This document shows positions 1-6,423 of a stretch of DNA of 7,679 nt, in pieces. The number at the start of each line of letters is the position of its first letter. The first letter of the stretch is position 1. This stretch comes from Candidatus Bipolaricaulota bacterium. Its GTDB lineage: Bacteria; Bipolaricaulota; Bipolaricaulia; Bipolaricaulales; Bipolaricaulaceae. The stretch is taken from the NCBI GenBank assembly GCA_021159405.1, contig JAGGRX010000139.1, positions 1 through 7,679 on the forward strand, written 5' to 3'. The translations under genes and the position numbers were made by a program. Below the pieces are notes generated by a model that worked only from the letters and a program-made list of their open reading frames with translations, ran no database searches and had not been told where the DNA came from.

Positions 1-971
1 CTTCTGGGGGGTCGGCGGCGGCGGTGGCGGCCGGGGAGGCCCTGGTAGCGCTCGGCACGGACACCGGAGGGTCGGTCAGGCAACCGGCGGCGCTTTGTGG
101 GGTGGTGGGGCTCCGGCCCACCTACGGCCTCGTCTCCCGGTTTGGCCTGGTGGCGTTCGCCTCCTCTTTGGATACCGTGGGGGTGCTGGCACGCTCGGTA
201 CGGGATGCCGCCCTGATCCTATCCATCATCGCTGGCCACGACCCAAGGGATGCAACCTCCCTTCCCATTTCGCCTCAGGACTACACCCAGGGGCTAAAGG
301 GAGGCCTTGAGGGGCTGCGGATCGGGCTTCCCAAGGAGTACGTGCCGGAGGGGCTTTCCCCTGAGGCGCAGGACCTGGTGGAGAAGTGGTGTGCCCTCGC
401 CCGGGATTTGGGGGCGGAGGTGGTGGAGCTCTCCCTCCCCCTCACGGAGTACGCGCTTCCCGCCTACTATCTTGTGGCTTCGGCCGAGGCCTCGGCCAAT
501 CTCGCCCGCTACGACGGGATGCGGTATGGGCTTCGTGTCCCCGGGGCCATGGTGGCGGAGACGATATCGAAGACAAGGACCGCCGGCTTCGGTCGGGAGG
601 TGAAGCGCAGGATCGCCCTGGGCACCTTTGCCCTGTCGGCCGGGTACTACGATCAGTACTATGGCAAGGCCCAAAGGGTGAGGACCTTGATCGCCCGGGA
701 GTTTGATGAGGCCTTCCAGAAGGTGGACCTGATCATGGGACCCACCTCACCGACCCCGGCGTTCCGGATCGGGGAGAAAGAAGACCCGATCTCCATGTAC
801 CTTTCGGATGTGTTCACGCTCCCTTCAGCCCTGGCCGGACTTCCGGCGATCTCCATTCCCGGAGGGAAGGTGGAGAACCTCCCGTTCGGCCTGCAGCTCA
901 TCGGCCCCCGGCTCTCCGAGGCGAAACTCCTGCGGGCGGCTCATGCATTTGAAGAGGCTTTAGCAGGCTAG
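1..971 (+). CDS. gatA: Glutamyl-tRNA(Gln)/aspartyl-tRNA(Asn) amidotransferase subunit A, 5'-truncated
   Basis: GatA is the amidase subunit of GatCAB. It releases ammonia from glutamine so that misacylated Glu-tRNA(Gln) or Asp-tRNA(Asn) can be converted to the correct amide form in the cytoplasm. The reading frame enters at base 3 with SGGSAAAV, the Gly/Ser-rich amidase-signature loop. The nucleophilic Ser of the GTDTGGS motif is codon 72-74. Family spacing (24 residues) puts the cis-Ser on the codon cut by the window edge, where only its last two bases (CT) remain. The catalytic Lys lies further upstream, outside the window. Conserved stretches LCGVVGLRPTYGLVSRFG, YYDQYYGKAQRVR and the MYLSDVFTLP region followed by LAGLPAISIP support GatA over a generic amidase. 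About 322 codons remain of a usual ~480. It ends in TAG, overlapping the mraY stop codon. No gatB or gatC is visible. Identification is very secure. Confidence 0.96.
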   Translation, partial: SGGSAAAVAAGEALVALGTDTGGSVRQPAALCGVVGLRPTYGLVSRFGLVAFASSLDTVGVLARSVRDAALILSIIAGHDPRDATSLPISPQDYTQGLKGGLEGLRIGLPKEYVPEGLSPEAQDLVEKWCALARDLGAEVVELSLPLTEYALPAYYLVASAEASANLARYDGMRYGLRVPGAMVAETISKTRTAGFGREVKRRIALGTFALSAGYYDQYYGKAQRVRTLIAREFDEAFQKVDLIMGPTSPTPAFRIGEKEDPISMYLSDVFTLPSALAGLPAISIPGGKVENLPFGLQLIGPRLSEAKLLRAAHAFEEALAG

Positions 972-1963
972 CGCATCCCTGCCAGCACCCCCAAGAGGGC
1001 GAACCATCCCGAGACAAGCCACAGGCGGACGACCACTTTCGGCTCAGGCCAGCTCGTTCCGGGAAGCCGGTGCGGCCATGGCACTTTCCCTTCCTCCAGA
1101 TGATGATGGAGGGGCGACATCTTAAGAAGGCGTTTTCCTGTGAGTTTGTAGGAGAGGACCTGGAGGATCACCGACAGGGCCTCAATCACAAAAAGCCCTC
1201 CAAAGATGGGCAGGACGAAGATCAGCCCCCCGGCGAAGCTCAGCCCGAAGATGAGTCCGCCCAGTCCCATGGACCCCACGTCCCCCAAAAAGGCCCCGGC
1301 TGGATAGGCATTGATCCACAGGAACCCGGCCACTGCCCCGGCCGAAATGAGGGCGAAGGCTACCAGATCGTCCTTCCCCCAAAGGAGCGGGACCAGGGCT
1401 AACAGGGAAATGAGCACGGCTCCGGAAGCGAGCCCGTCCAAGCCATCCGTCAGGTTCACCGCGTTGGTAGTCCCCCAGAAGGAAAGCAGGATGAGGAGGA
1501 ACGTGGCCCATGGCGGCAAGGCAGCAAGCGGGATCGTCAGGGAGGAGAAGGGGACGCGGAACTCTATCGGGGGCATGAGGGGCACCAAGGCGAACAGGAG
1601 GGCTGCTGCCACCCCGCCCAGGAGGAGCTTTTGGGCGGGGGTGAGGCCCAGGGATGCTCGGCGGCGCTGGGAGAGGAGGTCGTCGAGGAGGCCGATGGCC
1701 GCGGCCAGCCATGCCGCAGCCAGGGCAAAACCGCTCCGGGGGCTAAACGGGGTGCCTCCAAGCCACGCGGCCAGAAGGCCAAGGGTCAGCAAGCTTAACG
1801 GGACGATCCCGGCCATGGTGGGGGTGCCGGCCTTGGCCGCGTGGGCCTGCGGCCCTTCTGGGCGGATGTACTGGCCGGCCCGGCTCCGTCGGGCGAAGGC
1901 ATGAGTACCCCAAGCCACCAAGGGAATCTCGAGCAGGGCCAGGAGCACCACCGGCCAGCTCAC
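968..1963 (-). CDS. mraY: Phospho-N-acetylmuramoyl-pentapeptide-transferase (MraY)
   Basis: MraY transfers phospho-MurNAc-pentapeptide from UDP to undecaprenyl phosphate at the inner membrane, forming lipid I, the first membrane step of peptidoglycan synthesis. The 331 residues match the family length and are mostly hydrophobic helices. Visible motifs are KAGTPTMAG (44-52), the Asp pair of GLLDDLL (D94/D95), NAVNLTDGLDGLA (167-179), the GDVGS catalytic Asp (D228) and PLHHHLE (284-290). The triple His separates MraY from WecA/TagO-type relatives. The start is GTG at 1963: an in-frame TAG immediately precedes it, and GGAGG sits 5 nt upstream, so no longer start is possible. It follows the 438-residue gene by 56 bp on the same strand and is probably co-transcribed. 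No other mur or fts gene is adjacent, which is unusual because mraY normally lies in a dcw cluster. Its stop overlaps that of gatA. Confidence 0.96.
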   Translation of the reverse strand: MSWPVVLLALLEIPLVAWGTHAFARRSRAGQYIRPEGPQAHAAKAGTPTMAGIVPLSLLTLGLLAAWLGGTPFSPRSGFALAAAWLAAAIGLLDDLLSQRRRASLGLTPAQKLLLGGVAAALLFALVPLMPPIEFRVPFSSLTIPLAALPPWATFLLILLSFWGTTNAVNLTDGLDGLASGAVLISLLALVPLLWGKDDLVAFALISAGAVAGFLWINAYPAGAFLGDVGSMGLGGLIFGLSFAGGLIFVLPIFGGLFVIEALSVILQVLSYKLTGKRLLKMSPLHHHLEEGKVPWPHRLPGTSWPEPKVVVRLWLVSGWFALLGVLAGMR

Positions 1964-2019
1964 CTACGCCTCCGCGGCATCCAAGTGGTGGGATCCCCCC
2001 GGCTTGACCCAAAGCCCCT

Positions 2020-3336
2020 CTAAGGCTTCCATCGCCATTCACCTTCGGAAGCGACCAGGGATTCCCTGATTTCCTTCCTCTCCCCTCCCTTGAGGACGTG
2101 TTCCACCGCTCGAAACAGCTGGTAGCCGGAGACCAAGGTGATCCCGTGCTTACGGCACCCCCGGCGGACGGCCTCGGTCCATTGTGGCCCGCGGCGTCTT
2201 GGATCCAGCCGGGATTCCGCCACCGCCACCAGGACCCCATGTGCCTCCCCGTGTCCCTCCGTGTGCCGGCGGTCCAGGGAGAGGACCAGGGCGCGGTGCT
2301 CCTCCGGGCCGATCGGTCCGGAGGGGGAAAAGGATGCCCTGACCAGGGCTTCCCCTTCTTCGGCCCGGCCAACCAGGGTGGCATGGTCTAACGGTTCACA
2401 GGAGAACCCCAAGCGCTCAAGGGCCGCCTTCACGGCCGAGAGGAGCCCCTGGGCCCCGCGGGGGAAGAGGAGCCCCCTCAAGGCATCGAACGCCCGTTGG
2501 GCTTCTTGAAGCTCTTCTTCCTTTTTCTTAAGCCGCTTTTTTTCGGCCTCCAGGGCGCGGGCCTCCGCAGCGAGCTCCTCCTCCCCAGGCAAGGTGTACT
2601 TTGAAAGCCAGCTAGGCCCTCCCTCCGCCAGGGGCCGGGACAGGAGCGCCCCCAGGGCGGGGAGGAGGAGCTCGCCCGCAAGCTGGGGATCCGCTCCCGG
2701 AAAGGCGGGCAGGAAGATGAGGCGGCCTGCTTTCACCGGAACGTCCCAGGCCAGGACGTCCCCCACGCGATTCTTCGCCAAGACTTGACCGAACGCGGAA
2801 AGTGGTGCCCCAAGGGAGGAGACGAGCACCGCCTCATAACCTAAGGGGGCAAAGGCCTCAAGGTATGGGGTGAGGGGATGGGCAGGATCAATCCAGGCGA
2901 TATCGCGCCCCCTTCGAGGTATGAACTTCAGCCCCTGCGGGAGGACGAGATGGTGGGGATCGGATACCAGCGCCAGGTGCGGAAGCAGGGAATAAGGGGT
3001 AAGCCTATGGGGTGGGGAAGTTGCGATCTCCACGAACTCCTCTCCCGCCCTTGCCCTCACCACCACGAGGCCTCCCCCTTTCTCGAGGAGGGCGGCGAGC
3101 TCATCCCGCCGCAAGGAGAACATGCGCTCGAGGGCGCGAGAGAGGCCTAGGTCTCGCCCTGGATAAAGGCGCCACGCCCCATCCCCGGAAAGCTCGGCGT
3201 GCCCCCGCCAGAGCTCGGGGACGCTGCCTGGGTCATACAAGATGGCGTCGAAGCTCGCCAGGGAATCCGCATCCTTAAGCTCGGCCCTCGCTACCCCTGG
3301 TCCCTCTATATCCCATCCAAGCGCTAAGGCCTTCAT
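2020..3336 (-). CDS. Uncharacterised protein with GATase1-like N-terminus, coiled coil and degenerate restriction-endonuclease-like C-terminus
   Basis: I do not recognise a named family. Three parts can be seen. Residues 1-235 look like an alpha/beta domain with hydrophobic strands (FDAILYDPG at 29-37, GGGLVVVRA at 87-95, GRLIFLPAF at 204-212), reminiscent of GATase1/ThuA-type Rossmann-like folds, without an obvious catalytic Cys. Residues about 250-285 are Glu/Lys/Ala-rich and predict a coiled coil. Residues about 286-415 follow the plan of a C-terminal restriction-endonuclease-like module: LL..G..L..AVKAALERLGF, then HGVLVAVAESRLDP, then AVRRGCRKHGITLVSGYQLFRAV. The usual catalytic Glu-x-Lys strand is replaced by ALVRASFSPSG (330-340), so nuclease activity looks unlikely. 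No signal peptide or membrane helix is seen, so it is probably cytoplasmic. The start ATG lacks a Shine-Dalgarno sequence but follows a good promoter, suggesting a leaderless mRNA. It lies upstream of mraY. The fold assignments are inference by eye. Confidence 0.8.
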   Translation of the reverse strand: MKALALGWDIEGPGVARAELKDADSLASFDAILYDPGSVPELWRGHAELSGDGAWRLYPGRDLGLSRALERMFSLRRDELAALLEKGGGLVVVRARAGEEFVEIATSPPHRLTPYSLLPHLALVSDPHHLVLPQGLKFIPRRGRDIAWIDPAHPLTPYLEAFAPLGYEAVLVSSLGAPLSAFGQVLAKNRVGDVLAWDVPVKAGRLIFLPAFPGADPQLAGELLLPALGALLSRPLAEGGPSWLSKYTLPGEEELAAEARALEAEKKRLKKKEEELQEAQRAFDALRGLLFPRGAQGLLSAVKAALERLGFSCEPLDHATLVGRAEEGEALVRASFSPSGPIGPEEHRALVLSLDRRHTEGHGEAHGVLVAVAESRLDPRRRGPQWTEAVRRGCRKHGITLVSGYQLFRAVEHVLKGGERKEIRESLVASEGEWRWKP

Positions 3337-3344
3337 GCCGGGTC

Positions 3345-3373
3345 ATTGTACGGAGGGAGCCTAGGTGGGCCAA
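3345..3373 (-). promoter_or_regulatory. Promoter for the 438-residue gene, apparently leaderless
   Basis: On the minus strand, TTGGCC (3373-3368, 4 of 6 matches to TTGACA) is followed after exactly 17 bp by TACAAT (3350-3345, 5 of 6 matches to TATAAT). The predicted transcription start falls about 7 nt beyond, at 3338-3336, essentially on the ATG at 3336. No Shine-Dalgarno sequence precedes that ATG, in agreement with leaderless translation. The -35 box lies inside codons 2-3 of the divergent methyltransferase gene. Confidence 0.55.
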
Positions 3374-3850
3374 TTTGGGTATCCTGGGCTGGTCATGCCG
3401 TGGGGGAAGGTGGTGACTTGCTTGGGCACGTTCTACGCCGCCTGGGATAAGGAGGGGATCTCTGCCATTCTGTTCCCAGGTGCGCGCCCCCAAGGGCCTT
3501 TCGCCACCTCCTCCCTGCTTTCCGAGCTTGCTCGCCAGCTTGAGGACTACTTTCAAGGAAAGCTTAGGTATTTCGACATCCCACTCTCCCTAAGAGGGAC
3601 CCCATTTCAGCTTTCGGTTTGGCAGGCCCTGAGGGGGATCCCCTATGGGGAGGTGGTCACCTATGGTGAGCTGGCCCGTCGGATCGGCCGGCCCAGGGCG
3701 GCCAGGGCCGTGGGGAGGGCGGTGGGAGCCAACCCAGTGCCCATCATCGTCCCCTGCCATCGCGTGGTGGCAGCCAGGGGACTTGGGGGCTACGGCCCCG
3801 GCCTGCACTGGAAGGAGAGGCTCCTCCGCTTGGAAGGGATTTTGGAATGA
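3365..3850 (+). CDS. ogt: Methylated-DNA--protein-cysteine S-methyltransferase (Ogt/MGMT family)
   Basis: This suicide repair protein moves the alkyl group from O6-alkylguanine (and O4-alkylthymine) in DNA to its own cysteine. The 161 residues match a stand-alone Ogt, with no AdaA-like regulatory domain. The active site is PCHRV at 130-134, with acceptor Cys131 (codon 3755-3757). By alignment to human MGMT, Y100 of VVTYGELA, the arginine finger R114 in ARAVG, N123 of GANP and E157 near the C-terminus are all in place, so the enzyme should be active. The GTG start at 3365 is favoured because GGAGGG (3352-3357) precedes it at normal spacing; the in-frame ATG at 3395 has no Shine-Dalgarno sequence. 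It is divergent from the 438-residue gene across 28 bp. Any promoter of its own must lie inside that gene; TATATC at 3307-3312 is only a weak -10 candidate. A hairpin follows the stop codon. Confidence 0.95.
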   Translation: MGQFGYPGLVMPWGKVVTCLGTFYAAWDKEGISAILFPGARPQGPFATSSLLSELARQLEDYFQGKLRYFDIPLSLRGTPFQLSVWQALRGIPYGEVVTYGELARRIGRPRAARAVGRAVGANPVPIIVPCHRVVAARGLGGYGPGLHWKERLLRLEGILE

Positions 3851-3852
3851 AA

Positions 3853-3874
3853 GGGCCCGGCCAAAGCCGGGCCC
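3853..3874. terminator. Bidirectional intrinsic terminator between convergent genes
   Basis: A perfect 9-bp GC-only stem, GGGCCCGGC (3853-3861) and GCCGGGCCC (3866-3874), encloses a CAAA tetraloop. It begins 2 nt after the methyltransferase stop and 14 nt beyond the stop of the minus-strand operon. The T-tract is weak on both sides: TTTCATT on the minus strand and CACAATTT on the plus strand. Its place between two convergent stops makes termination in both directions the natural reading. Confidence 0.75.
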
Positions 3875-3888
3875 CTCACAATTTACCC

Positions 3889-5733
3889 CTAGGAACTTCC
3901 CTCCAAGGCTGCGATGGTAGTGCTGTACCACACGAACTTCACGTGCTCCGAGTAGGCATAGGCCTGGCCGATCCGAAAGTTGATGCTTGGCACGAACGGC
4001 CCTGAGTAACCCTCCGGTGTCCCCACGACGAATGGGTTGGCTGGCGGGCTGACCATGAATTGCCTGAGGTGCACAAACCCAGGCGACCTCTCCAGGTCCC
4101 CGTCGCCGTCCATGTCAAGCTTCAGGTCCATGTAAATGGAGGTAGCCCCCCTCACCTGGAACGTGTAGGTGACCTGATCTGAGACCACCGAGCCGTCGAA
4201 GATCACCCTCCAGCCCTCGCTGGTGGGCTCTGGGACCAGACCAAGCGGAGCCGGTCCCGCCTCGGTGGTCACCCCGACGAACTCCCCATCGGTGCGTAGC
4301 TCCAGGCGGAAGGCGTGCGGGGTCGTCCACGTGGGGGAGCCGTTGACCGTGATGTGCCAGGAGTCACTGCCCCACACGTAGATCCCAGGCATCCCGTCCA
4401 TGGGCGGCATGCCGGGGATGCCCACCGGGACTATCTGTACGGGCTGGGTTGTCTGGCCCGTGGCCCCGAGGTTGTCAGTCACGTATAGGGTAACAGAGTA
4501 GATTCCAGCGGCGTAGTAGGTGCTGGTGACCACGGGGCCGAAGTGGTCCACCGCCCCGTCCCCGTCCAGATCCCAACTGAAGGAGGTGATGGTGCCGTCT
4601 GGGTCGTAAGAGCTCGTGGCGTTGAAGGTGACCGGCTGCCCTACCAGCGGGAGCGAAGGGGAGAAGGTGAACCGGGCCACCGGCGGCTGGTTCGCGACCT
4701 GTACGGTCACGGGCCGAGTGGCCTCCCCGGTGGCACCAGCGTCGTCGGTGACCCTCAGGCGCACGAAGTAGGTGCCCGCCGCTCCGAACCGGTAGTAGAC
4801 GACCGGACCGGTGGCATCAAATGCCCCGTCGCCGTCGAAGTCCCATTGGTAACTTGTGATTCTTCCATCGGGATCGTAGGAGCTGGAGGCGTCGAACTGG
4901 ATCCACTGGCCGGGTTGGGGATTGGTTGGGGAATAGGTGAATCGAGCCACCGGCGGCTGGTTTGTGGCCAAGGGGGTGAGGGTGATGTTGAGGGTGCGGG
5001 TGCGGCCACCCACGATGTACACCCGAGTCGAGTAGTCCTGGTAGCCGGCCTTCCTGATCAGGACGTCGTGGAACCCCTGCACCAAATTGAGGCTGCGCGG
5101 GGTCCAGCCCCGGAACACCCCGTCGATGTAGAGGCGGGCGAAGCTGGGATTGGTGGTGACCTGGAGGGTGCCGAATGCGGGCGGGGCCCCTGAGATCACC
5201 TCGAAGCTTGTGAAGTCGAACGCCCGGTCGGTTGGCTCGGGGACAAGTCCCTGGATTTGCACCTCAAGCCGGGCACGCCACCTCTCAGGATCCTCCCCCA
5301 GAAGCGGGAAGGGGATGTCCACAGAGAACCCCCCGGACAGGGCCGGCACGGGCTGGGTTGTGGCCATGATCTGAAGCCATTCCGTGCCCGTGGGACTGCC
5401 CGGGGCGAACCCAAACGAGTAGCCCTTGCCCGGACTGGGGATGGTGTATGTTCCGGCCTGGAAGAAGTTGTCGGGCTCGTAGTAATTGGGGAGAAGCAAG
5501 GTGACCTTCCCAGCGGGATCGATGTCCCAGATGTAGACATATGCGTCCTGATTGATCTCAAAATGGATCTTGACCTTCTCCTCCAATGTGTAGACGGGCT
5601 TGTCCACCCAGATATGGACCGAAAGGCCTTCCTCCTCGGGGGGCTCGATGATGATCCCCTGAGGTGCGGCTTGGGAGAACCCCAAGGCGAACATGGCCAA
5701 CACCGTTACTCCTAAAAGCGCCAGTTTCCTCAT
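3889..5733 (-). CDS. Secreted multidomain protein: DUF4384-like, PEGA, two PKD domains and an orphan C-terminal domain
   Basis: This 614-residue exported protein is the last gene of the sigma operon. A signal peptide is clear (MRKL, hydrophobic core to about residue 19, probable cleavage after SQA at 20-22). Residues about 36-180 resemble DUF4384 (VDKPVYTLEEKVKIHFEI, then DAYVYIWDIDPAGKVTLLLPN). Residues 187-254 are a PEGA domain (GTLQVTTNPSFARLYIDG, with a TPR..L..G.HDVLIRKAGY core). PKD domains span 259-346 and 349-436, each with a D[FL]DGDGA.D loop likely to bind calcium. A Gly/Pro/Met linker (437-450) leads to an unrecognised beta-rich domain (451-614) holding another DMDGDGD loop (540-546). 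No cysteine, lipobox, sortase signal or C-terminal membrane helix is present, so it is periplasmic or released. The ATG has a perfect AAGGAGGT (5746-5739) lying across the end of the upstream gene. Probable role: cell-surface binding or structure; this is inference. Confidence 0.88.
   Translation of the reverse strand: MRKLALLGVTVLAMFALGFSQAAPQGIIIEPPEEEGLSVHIWVDKPVYTLEEKVKIHFEINQDAYVYIWDIDPAGKVTLLLPNYYEPDNFFQAGTYTIPSPGKGYSFGFAPGSPTGTEWLQIMATTQPVPALSGGFSVDIPFPLLGEDPERWRARLEVQIQGLVPEPTDRAFDFTSFEVISGAPPAFGTLQVTTNPSFARLYIDGVFRGWTPRSLNLVQGFHDVLIRKAGYQDYSTRVYIVGGRTRTLNITLTPLATNQPPVARFTYSPTNPQPGQWIQFDASSSYDPDGRITSYQWDFDGDGAFDATGPVVYYRFGAAGTYFVRLRVTDDAGATGEATRPVTVQVANQPPVARFTFSPSLPLVGQPVTFNATSSYDPDGTITSFSWDLDGDGAVDHFGPVVTSTYYAAGIYSVTLYVTDNLGATGQTTQPVQIVPVGIPGMPPMDGMPGIYVWGSDSWHITVNGSPTWTTPHAFRLELRTDGEFVGVTTEAGPAPLGLVPEPTSEGWRVIFDGSVVSDQVTYTFQVRGATSIYMDLKLDMDGDGDLERSPGFVHLRQFMVSPPANPFVVGTPEGYSGPFVPSINFRIGQAYAYSEHVKFVWYSTTIAALEGSS
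4423..4962 (-). repeat. Tandem PKD-coding repeat, 2 copies of 270 bp
   Basis: Two in-frame copies of exactly 270 bp (90 codons) lie at 4693-4962 and 4423-4692. Both begin with codons for NQPPVARFT and share SSYDPDG, DGDGA and ATG.TT/ATR anchor points at the same offsets. Similarity is visible at the DNA level, for example in the GGCGGCTGGTT block at 4682-4692 and again 270 bp further on. This points to an internal domain duplication. Confidence 0.75.
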
Positions 5734-5736
5734 GAC

Positions 5737-6423
5737 CTACCTCCTTTCCGGATTTAGCGCCAGCCCGGCGATCTCTTGCACTAAGGCCGGCGAAAGCACT
5801 GCAATAAGCGGATCCACTACCCCAGGGGCAAGCGCGGTGCCCCTGAGTCGGACCAGTCTTTCCCTCACCTTGGATTCTATGGTGGCAGCGTCGGTAGGAC
5901 TCCCTCCCGGGCTCAGGTAATCGCCAATCGCCCATGCCAGCTCCGAGATCAGCTTGGCAGAGGGGGATGGGTTGATCCCCTTGGGCGTCATGGGCACCAG
6001 GCCATGGGCTTGAAGCACTGTCCTTGTTGCCCTAAGTAGGGCGAAGCGGAGCTGGAGCATCCCCATCACCTCAGGCCATGGTCGCGCAAGGCGCAGGCCC
6101 TTCAGCGTCTCGAGGAGGAGCGGGTCCACGATGAACTTCTCCTCTAGGGCCTCATACATGAGGTTCAGGGTTTGCTCGATCTGGGCTTGGGGGAGGGCGG
6201 ATAGGGCCTGGAGAAAGGGGACCGCGACTCGAGGGCTCAGCAGCCCTGTTGCCAGGGCGGAAGGAACCTCTCCCAGAAGCTCGCTTTTGAGCTCAGGTGA
6301 GATGGGAAGCGACTGGAGCAGCGTCAGCACGTCGTTTGGGCTGGCTGCGGGGGCCAGGGGCACCTGTCCGAATGCGAGGCCCGCCACGATCAAGAGCGCA
6401 AGTCCCGCAAGGAAGGTCCTCAT
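5737..6423 (-). CDS. Small secreted helical protein of unknown function
   Basis: I do not recognise this 228-residue protein. It starts with a signal peptide (MRTF, hydrophobic core 5-17, probable cleavage near AFG-Q at 17-20). The mature part is almost entirely predicted amphipathic helix rich in Leu, Ala and Pro, with no cysteine and no further membrane segment. Two helix blocks (about 28-135 and 155-225) are joined by a Pro/Gly linker (GLVPMTPKGINPSPS). It overlaps the anti-sigma-position gene by 4 bp (ATGA). It ends 3 bp before the PKD-protein start, and its last codons (NPERR and stop) contain that gene's Shine-Dalgarno sequence, so expression is probably coupled in both directions. Its own Shine-Dalgarno is a G-rich, imperfect GGTGGGG. 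Context suggests an exported partner of the sigma system or of the PKD protein; that is inference. Confidence 0.82.
   Translation of the reverse strand: MRTFLAGLALLIVAGLAFGQVPLAPAASPNDVLTLLQSLPISPELKSELLGEVPSALATGLLSPRVAVPFLQALSALPQAQIEQTLNLMYEALEEKFIVDPLLLETLKGLRLARPWPEVMGMLQLRFALLRATRTVLQAHGLVPMTPKGINPSPSAKLISELAWAIGDYLSPGGSPTDAATIESKVRERLVRLRGTALAPGVVDPLIAVLSPALVQEIAGLALNPERR

Noticed and set aside
963..982. GCAGG...CCTGC hairpin near the gatA/mraY junction as a terminator
   Set aside because: The stem is only 5 bp with a 10-nt loop and no T-tract.
1311..1904. A 197-codon plus-strand open frame antisense to mraY
   Set aside because: The minus strand encodes every MraY signature here. The antisense frame is a by-product of high GC, gives a basic low-complexity product, and has no ribosome binding site.
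968..1963. WecA/TagO-type glycosyl-1-phosphate transferase as the identity of the mraY gene
   Set aside because: The PLHHHLE motif and the KAGTPTMAG start are specific to MraY.
1960..1980. A six-codon leader-like frame (MPRRRR) whose TGA overlaps the GTG start of mraY
   Set aside because: It has no Shine-Dalgarno sequence, and the Arg codons arise from the mraY ribosome binding site itself. Chance is the simpler explanation.
4543..5193. A 216-codon plus-strand open frame antisense to the PKD protein
   Set aside because: It mirrors the repetitive PKD and PEGA coding sequence and has no recognisable domain. The minus strand has a signal peptide and several clear domains.
4222..5250. GLVPEPT occurring twice in the PKD protein (residues 162-168 and 498-504)
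   Set aside because: The flanking residues do not align and the codons differ, so this does not support a repeated domain.
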